A DNA stretch of 64,000 bases from Megalobrama amblycephala (lineage: Eukaryota; Chordata; Actinopteri; Cypriniformes; Xenocyprididae), in contig NC_063063.1 in assembly GCF_018812025.1 (NCBI RefSeq), forward strand, positions 5,436,442 through 5,500,441. Direction: 5' to 3'. Under the pieces are notes generated by a model that was given only the letters and a program-made list of their open reading frames with translations, had not been told where the DNA came from and searched no databases. The translations under genes and the position numbers were made by a program. The first letter of the stretch is position 1; each line of letters opens with the position of its first letter. This document shows, in pieces, positions 57,465-64,000 of this stretch.

Positions 57465-57550
57465 ATCGGTATCGCAGCATTGATGAATGTGGCCGTCAGT
57501 GTCTGTTAGCTGTCGGCGGAGTAAAAGACCTTTCAGACATAACCGACCAG
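57465..57550 (+). CDS. Candidate internal exon of an unidentified host gene
   Basis: An 86-bp open stretch is bounded by a strong acceptor (CATTTCCCTTTTTTTCTCAT, then TTGTTAG) and a strong donor (CAG/GTAAGG). Read with the first two bases completing a codon, it gives 28 codons: RYRSIDECGRQCLLAVGG followed by VKDLSDITDQ, ending exactly at a codon boundary. Composition looks protein-like (balanced charged and hydrophobic residues, two Cys) and codon use is GC-richer than the neighbourhood. I do not recognise the protein. No second exon was found in the window, so the remaining exons would lie outside across large introns. It could also be a chance open frame with good splice-like edges. Confidence 0.35.
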
Positions 57551-58330
57551 GTAAGGAGGGGTACAGGAATATGCAAACAGCCTCTTCCTTTTATCTCGAT
57601 CTGTCTTGTGCAACCTTTTCACGTTCTTTGTCATGACAGACAGCTGCAATCATTCCCATTGTGTGTCATGCAACGTCAGATACAAAACGCCAGAGATCCG
57701 CCTCTGAGCTTCACCTTTCGCAGTGCGATGATTCTTTGATGCCGGTCGGGATGCGGAAATGATACAGAATACTCCTTCTTAATCGCAGATGTGCTGCGGT
57801 GGGTTTGCACCAGCATTTTACTAGAGTATTTTATGTGCTTAGCTTTGGTATGAATTATGGCAAATTTTATGGCTATAAACTACATAACAAATTCTGAACT
57901 CTCGCCTGATCTAATTTAGGCCTCTAATAATTTTCATATGCCTTCAGAATGTCTGCCAGCACAGTGCTCTGTTTGCAAATCTAACCTCTTAAACTGTAGT
58001 ACATGCAGTCATTTGTTAATATGGCTTTTAAGTATGGCATAAAGTCTGGTCCAGTTTGCAGTCTGGCCAAGGGCCGCCCACTTAGACCTGTTCGTCTAAA
58101 GTGACTAATCACAGTTTGTTTCATTTTTTCTGTGCACAATAATAAATGGGAGTGGATTCTAATTCAAATAAATACACTACAGTGTCAGAAAGCAAAGAAT
58201 TAACAGAAACAGAACATTGTATAAAATGGATTTTCCTATAAATCAACATATGAAAATGTTGATTTATAGGAAATGTTGATGAAAATGATCTATTTAATAA
58301 ACAAATCTCATACGGCTAATTGGGCATTCC
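57551..58330. other. No gene recognised
   Basis: Sequence downstream of the candidate exon. A short perfect hairpin lies at 58,227-58,277 (TCCTATAAATCAACAT, then its inverse). Confidence 0.4.
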
Positions 58331-58462
58331 TGTAGCTCTAAAAGTAGAGTATGGCACTAGCAACAGCATATGGTTTCGATTCTCAGGGAATACCTGCGTA
58401 CCTTGTAACAATAGACCTTGAATGTTATCTAAGTAGCTTTAATAAATGCTTCTGCCAAATGC
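58331..58462 (+). mobile_element. tRNA-derived SINE
   Basis: The head TGTAGCTCTAAAAGTAGAGT carries an A-box-like start. GGTTTCGATTCTCAGGGAAT holds a near-perfect B box (GGTTTCGATTC). The tail has ACCTTGAATGTTATCTAAGT and AAATGCTTCTGCCAAATGC, the last being a common 3' end of fish SINEs. A tRNA gene is excluded because the arms do not fold and a 3' tail is present. Confidence 0.85.
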
Positions 58463-60195
58463 ACTGATTGCTGGTATACTATTTTTTTAGCCGTTATACA
58501 CTGTCCACTTGTCAACAAACGTTTGCATTACAAATCCTTAAAATCTTAATTGAAAGATTCTTCATAATACACATTCAAACTGTTTTCAAAGTTGAAATTT
58601 CATTGAACATTTCTTCAATTATCATGAATTTTAATAGATTTTGGGGTGGTTATTCCACTTGAAATTTGGTCTAAATATCAGATTATAAATATATGGTAAA
58701 ATATCTGACAAATATCAAATAATAATAATAATAATAATAATAAAACAATAACTTTCTGATATAACTTTCCATTTAAATGGTTTTCTTGAAATGGCTTTGA
58801 TTTGGTGGACAAATTTTTCAAGTATTATTAATACTTTCGCTGGGTGTATGAAGAGGTTTTTTTTTTTTTTTTAATTATGCTTTATTTAGAACAATAAACA
58901 AATACATTTTACAGTTTAATTTTTTTAATATTATTTTAAAAACAAACATGATTTTTTTCAGCCTTTTAATTAGTCTTTTTTCTTTTCTTTTCTGTTTTTA
59001 CCCTAGACTTTTTTGTAGGCCCCCATAAAAAGCAACAATACTTTTACTTTTTTTTTTAACTAAAAAAATTCTACAGAATGTAAAATTGATCTGCACACTC
59101 ACTCACTCACACACACACACACACACACAATGGGTCGCCGTTGACCCAATAGCCAACACAGTAATTTGACTGCAGAAGTTTTCTAAGCCTTCATATCTCA
59201 TTTTCTATTATGAAGGTGACAATCATGGTGAGTGCTTGGTGCCAGTCGCATTATCCGCTCTTTGTGACGTGCGGAATACTGTATAGTCACACAGACATCA
59301 TAGAGCATTAAGAACTGGCTCTCTAACTACCACCCACAAACTCATGAGAAAAACAAGACCTCTAGAGCGAGCCACAGTCAGCGGCGGCCCACACAAACAT
59401 GATGCAGAAGGGAAAAAAACCCTAGAAGAATGTGAAGGTGTTGGTGGTTGACGCCACACTAAGCCAGTGCGGCTCAGGTGAGCATAGTGCTCTCGCAGGC
59501 CTGTTGTCTGGGCTTGGCTCGTCGCACTCATGAGAAACTCCCATTGTGCCTTCAGGGCCATCTCTGCACGGCAACAGGTATGCGTGTTGACACATGCTGA
59601 ATCCCTCTCTTTTCTTCTGTTTTTTCTCGTGAACATCGCGTAACGCCCTGTCTAAACCGCAGACATCAGAAAAACCACCTGAGCGAAGCTGTGACTTGTT
59701 TGATTGCACAGGCTCACACCCTGGTTTCTCCCACTTCACCCCCTTCCCATTCCCAACAAGCACATCCCAAAATCACACATGTAAACACACACATGCACAG
59801 ATCTAATGGCATCAGCAATGCCATCTGTCCATCACGGTGCGTTCCCCTGAGGCCTGATCCGGCCTGGGCTGCTGCCATGCGCTGGGAGATAAGACATGCT
59901 GATAGATGGAGGAGGAGGTGGATTCCAGGGACAGGTGAAGGAGGTGCCACCTTTGATCTGTTTCAAGTGTAGAGCGAGCAGGAAGAGAGTGAAAGAAAAA
60001 AAAAGTGACAATGCACATCTCAAAAGACAGACACTTTGTCTTCATGTCAAGTGGTTGAGGAGCGATCTGTTGCCCTTCAAAGTATAGTGGCCTTTTGAGA
60101 TGCATTTGGCTGTTATTGCATGATATACAGTAGGGTTTCCCAAACGGCGGGTTTGCAGAGTTTATTAATTATATCGAATGTAAAATCGAAATAAA
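58463..60195. other. No gene; simple repeats
   Basis: (AAT)n of about 28 bp at 58,716-58,743, a T-run of 15 at 58,857-58,872, (CA)n of about 20 bp at 59,109-59,129. 59,300-60,100 is GC-richer with many overlapping frames on both strands (59,298-59,636, 59,422-59,763, 59,691-59,972) and no domain; they overlap one another and none stands out. Confidence 0.45.
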
Positions 60196-60982
60196 TAGTG
60201 CTGTCAAAATTAGTGTTAACACATGCAATTCATTTTTTTCAGTTTAACACGTTCATTTTTTTTAACGCAGTTAACGCAGGATCCGTTTTTTCTGTCATAA
60301 TTTGGCTGTTTCGTTATATTTTCAAATGCAAATGCTTTTAAAACATTCAAGCACCACAAGACTGTCTGTGAATGTCGTGTCTGTGTGACACACACATGAC
60401 TCGTGTGCACAGAAAGAGTGCACCAGTATCGAGTTCTCTTTCGTGCTTGAACAAACAATAACACAGAATTATGCCAAAATGCACATTTTGTCAAGTATCC
60501 TCATAAGAACAGTCTTAAATTAGTTAAATAACATCTTAAATGTTAAAGAGTTGTGAGAAAATAAGATCCGTGTCAGAGCCGCATCCTGTTCAGCGGATCT
60601 TTTGACAAAAATTGTCAGTGTCAGTATGTTAATCAAAGAACAAACGTAACAGAGAAAACTGTAGCTTTAATGAGGATTAATCTATATTTTATTTATAATT
60701 TATGCAGTTAAGACTGTAAAGTGTTTGATAACTTTATTCAATTTCTGTATATTCCCTACCTGTTAGACAGTCCACAGGTAAATATGACATTTATTATAAT
60801 GGGTTGATGAGAAAATTGCTTTAAGTTCACTTAAATTAAAATTGGTTATTTTTGAAGCTTAATAAATGTTATAATTGATAGCTTTTTATTTATAGGCCTA
60901 CTGTAATGTTGAATGTCTATAATTAATGTTTAAAAAAATCAGTTTCATAGAGACACTAGTACCAGTATCAGTGCCATCAAAC

Positions 60983-61920
60983 ATTTTTTTTTACAAGATG
61001 TAATATAAGTCTAAGGTGTCCCCTGAATGTGTCTGTGAAGTTTCAGCTCAAAATACCCCATAGATTTTTTTTAATAATTTTTTTTAACTGCCTATTTTGG
61101 GGCATAATTAGAAATGCGCCGATTCATGCTGCGGCCCTTTAAATGCTCGTGCTCTCCGCCCCCGGAGCTCGCGCTTGCCTTAAACAGTGCATAAACAAAG
61201 TTCACACAGCTAATATAACCCTCAAAATGGATCTTTACAAAGTGTTCGTCATGCATACTGCATGCATGCGTCAGATTATGTGAGTATTGTATTTATTTGG
61301 ATGTTTACATTTAATTCTGAATGAGTTTGAGGTTTTGCTCCATGGCTAAAGCTAACATTACACACTGTTGGTGAGATTTATAAAGAATGAAGTTGTGTTT
61401 ATGAATTATACAGACTGCAAGTGTTTAAAAATGAAAATAGTGACGGCTCTTGTCTCCGTGAATACAGTAAAAAACGATGGTAACTTTAACCACATTTAAC
61501 AGTACATTAGCAACATGCTAACGAAACATTTAGAAAGACAATTTACAAATATCACTAAAAATATCATGTTATCATGGATCATGTCAGTTATTATTGCTCC
61601 ATCTGCCATTTTTCGCTATTGTCCTTGCTTGCTTACCTAGTCTGATGATTCAGCTGTGCACAGATCCAGACGTTAATACTGGCTGCCCTTGTGTAATGCC
61701 TCGATCATGGGCTGGCATATGCAAATATTGGGGGCGTACACCCCGACTGTTACGTAATGTTGAGATTCGCCTGTTCTTCGGAGGTCGTTTAAACAAATGA
61801 GATTTATATAAGAAGGAGGAAACAATGGAGTTTGCGACTCACTGTATGTCATTTCCATGTACTGAACTCTTGTTATTTAACTATGCCAATATAAATTAAA
61901 TTTTTAATTCTAGGGCACCT
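60983..61920 (-). mobile_element. TTAA-type element, copy B, inverted relative to copy A
   Basis: The right end TTCTAGGGCACCT is followed by TTAA (61,921-61,924). The left terminus is lost: the text begins near ACATTTTTTTTTACAAGATG, where copy A has CACAAGATG preceded by its TIR. The rest matches 16,988-17,919 in reverse, including GTAATATAAGTCTAAGGTGT, TTTCAGCTCAAAATACCCCA and CATGTTATCATGGATCATGT. Confidence 0.85.
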
Positions 61921-62010
61921 TTAAGTTGTTTCTACATTAATGTGGAGAGTAACTGTGAAATTATTACACTATAAACATATTAAAAACTCCAATGTTTTTA
62001 ATCACGATTA

Positions 62011-62011
62011 A

Positions 62012-62044
<33 letters not shown>
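62011..62044. repeat. (TA)n microsatellite
   Basis: About 34 bp of TA inside the right part of the hAT-like repeat. Confidence 0.95.
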
Positions 62045-62048
<4 letters not shown>

Positions 62049-62453
62049 ATGCAATTAATTCAAAATCCTTAACACATTAAAATAATTTGACGCATTTAAC
62101 GCGAAAAAATTACAGAAGCATGTGAAATTGCGTCATAATGTAATTTATGACACGCAGTTAGATGATCTTAAAGGCCATGCTGATTATATCAGAGATGGCA
62201 GAGAGATTTATTCACTCCAGTGTTTCACTTTAAAACACGAACACTCTGTCATATTTAAAATGCATTTTAAATAATTGCAAAAAGCTTCATTGGCTGGCAC
62301 AACACGACCAGTTAACATCATTTCACTAATTATAGTATCATAAGTACTAGTCAGGTAAAATCACTCTATCATTCTGATTAGATTATACAAGCAGACTAAA
62401 TGCTATGAAATGAGGGCAGAAGTTCTTCCAATCATTGTGTTCTTGTGTTAGCA

Positions 62454-63399
62454 ATGGTTACCTCCAAAGAAAGATGTGCAGCCATCATCGTTTTGCATCA
62501 AAATGGCCTCACATGCAAGGAATTTCCTGCAAAGAATATTGCACCTAAAAGAACCATTTACCGGATCATCAAGAACTCCAAGGAGAGAGGTTCAACTGCA
62601 GTGAAGAAGGCTTCAGGACATCCCAGAGGAGTCAGTTATGGAATCGTGTCACCACCAGTTCAGAGTTTGCTCAATATTGGCAGAAGGTGGGTGTTAGTGC
62701 ATCTGCATGCACAGTGAGGCCAAGACTTTTGGACAATGGTCTTGTGTCAAGAAGGGCAGCAAAGAAGCCACTTCTCTCCAAGAAAAACATCAAGGACAGA
62801 ATGTATTTCTGCCGGAAGTACAAGGATTGGAGAGCAGAAGACTGACGCAAAGTTATTTTCTGACTGTTTGGGACATCTGGAAAATCGATTGTCTGGAGAA
62901 GAAAAGCTGAACGCTACCATGAGGTGTTCCTGATGCCTTAGCGAAGCATCCTAAGAACATCCATGTGTGGGATTGCTTTTCATCCAAGGGTCTGGATTCT
63001 CTCACAATTCTGCCCCAAAACACTGCCCTGAATAAAGAATCATATCAAAACGTCTTACAAAAGCAACTTCTGCCAATGATTCCAGGAGCAATTCAGTGAT
63101 GATCCATGCATGTTCTAGCATTATGGAGCACTATGTCACAAGGCAAGTGTGATAATGAAGTGGCTTGGAGATTATTATTTTGAAATTTGGATCCATGGCC
63201 AGGCAAGTCCCTGGATCTCAATCCCATAGAGAACCTGTGGTCAATCCTCAAAAGGAGAGAAGTCCACAAACTGTGTTCAACTCAAGCACAAATAAGGTAA
63301 GAATGCATCACCATCATTCAGGATTTGGCCCAGAAGCTGTTATCCAGCATGCCAGAGCGAACTGTAGAGGTTATAAAGAAGAAGGGTCAACACTGTAAA
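62454..63399 (+). pseudogene. Tc1-like transposase, heavily decayed
   Basis: The ATG at 62,454 opens MVTSKERCAAIIVLHQNGLT and a helix-turn-helix-like region with KRTIYRIIKNSKERGSTAVK, then SGHP in place of the GRP linker. Frameshifts follow near 62,640, 62,720 and 62,880. The mid part (62,707-62,933) still shows KKPLLSKKNIKDRMYFCRKY in one frame, as expected ahead of the catalytic core. The first Asp block is not convincing. CVGLLFIQGSG-type text marks the VWG core. From about 63,215 DLNPIENLWSILKR (catalytic Glu) is clear, followed by a C-terminal tail with MPERTVEVIKKKGQHCKY. No TIRs were recognised on either side, so element limits are unknown. It is a different lineage from the 14,916 and 34,798 copies. 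Confidence 0.8.
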
Positions 63400-64000
63400 T
63401 ATATTGACTCTTTGCATATAGTGAATGTTTTTGCCAATACGACTTGAAATGCTTATCACTGGTTTCCATTATATTATATTAGAACTTCTATATTCTAAGT
63501 TTCAAACTTCAAAAAGATTTTTCAATTTAGAAACAACTCTACCATGTTTTCTTTCTGTTCTTAAACTATGATGAGGTGCCTTCAAACATTGTCTGGCACC
63601 TAGCTGGCAGATATTAAAATCATTTGTTATGCTGCTATGGCAACATATCTGAGAAAAAAGATGAGCAAACAAAGTTGTAGGTGTCACATGATGAAACATT
63701 AGCATTGCAAAAGAGCCAAAAAGCAAATAGTCTGAGTTGCTGTGCCAACACTTTACCGTTAGTAGGTTACAGACTGCTGCTGAGACAAAAACACATGTTC
63801 CACAAAGTACCATCAGTCTCACAAACTGAAAGTGATATCAAAACGCAACCTGACTCCCCATTAAGCCTTTGAAAGACTCCCAATAGAGTCGTTCTGTATA
63901 TCGGTTTCAGATAATGCAGGAATAAGGAAGAAGAATATAGTTCGACTGATGAAGCTTTCCTTTACAGGATTGTTACAGGATACATGCTTTACATGTTTAC
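63400..64000. other. No gene recognised
   Basis: AT-rich; the 106-codon minus frame (63,502-63,822) has no domain I recognise. No repeat termini. Confidence 0.4.

Larger units (their letters stand above)
60196..62105. mobile_element. hAT-like repeat, outer layer of a nest; right end uncertain
   Basis: Left TAGTGCTGTCAAAATTAGTG then TTTAACGCAGTTAACGCAGG. Right CACGATTAATCTATATATAT, TTAACACATTAAAATAATTT then GACGCATTTAACGCG as loose inverse text. Interior shares GCACATTTTGTCAAGTATCC-type text with 32,185-33,825. It is interrupted by a second copy of the 16,988 element. Target duplication not found. Confidence 0.6.

Noticed and set aside
58331..58410. tRNA gene
   Set aside because: The B box is good but the arms do not pair and a SINE tail follows.
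62445..63398. Intact transposase
   Set aside because: At least three frame changes and a missing first catalytic block; called a pseudogene.

Overview
The window looks like intergenic or intronic DNA of a cyprinid-type teleost fish (carp, goldfish or zebrafish relative). I recognise no intact protein-coding gene. It is AT-rich and full of microsatellites, with only short open frames that are not conserved. It holds many DNA-transposon remnants of kinds typical of cyprinid genomes: Tc1-like elements with a TA target, hAT-like elements with 8-bp target duplications, TTAA-flanked MITEs, and two tRNA-derived SINE fragments. The species is an inference from these repeat types.

Layout. 1-600 is a 41/51-bp minisatellite. 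0.7-10.5 kb holds MITE fragments, a decayed Tc1 remnant (3.86-4.5 kb) and one hAT-like copy (4.5-5.2 kb). 12.05-12.81 kb is a fold-back element built from Tc1-type ends. 14.53-16.14 kb is an end-to-end Tc1-like transposon with long terminal inverted repeats, TA on both sides and a dead transposase. 16.96-18.97 kb is a TTAA-flanked element carrying two further TTAA-flanked elements. 21.25-23.05 kb is a hAT-like element holding a palindromic MITE and a Tc1-type MITE. 24-31 kb has MITEs, a second fold-back and a local direct duplication. 32.19-33.83 kb is another hAT-like element with a MITE inside its left end. 34.68-35.48 kb is an internally deleted Tc1-like element beside a compound microsatellite. 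36.55-37.93 kb is a hAT-like terminus followed by a roughly 110-bp tandem array that contains that terminus. 38.63-40.72 kb is a hAT-like element containing a Tc1-type fold-back, which itself contains the same minisatellite as the window start. 41.96-42.31 kb is LTR-like. 43.35-45.70 kb is a cluster of fold-back, microsatellite, Tc1 relic and microsatellite. 47.5-56.3 kb has more MITEs and a second minisatellite. 57,465-57,550 is the only plausible host exon, 86 bp with good splice signals. 58.33-58.46 kb is a SINE. 60.2-62.1 kb is a nested pair, and 62.45-63.40 kb is a decayed Tc1-like transposase.

The genes do not act together in any pathway. The transposase relics are broken by stops, frameshifts, deletions or lost catalytic residues, so the non-autonomous elements here must have been moved by enzymes encoded elsewhere. 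The most informative content is architectural: repeated nesting with readable target duplications, and two cases where a tandem array is tied to a transposon (39.5-40.0 kb and 36.9-37.9 kb).
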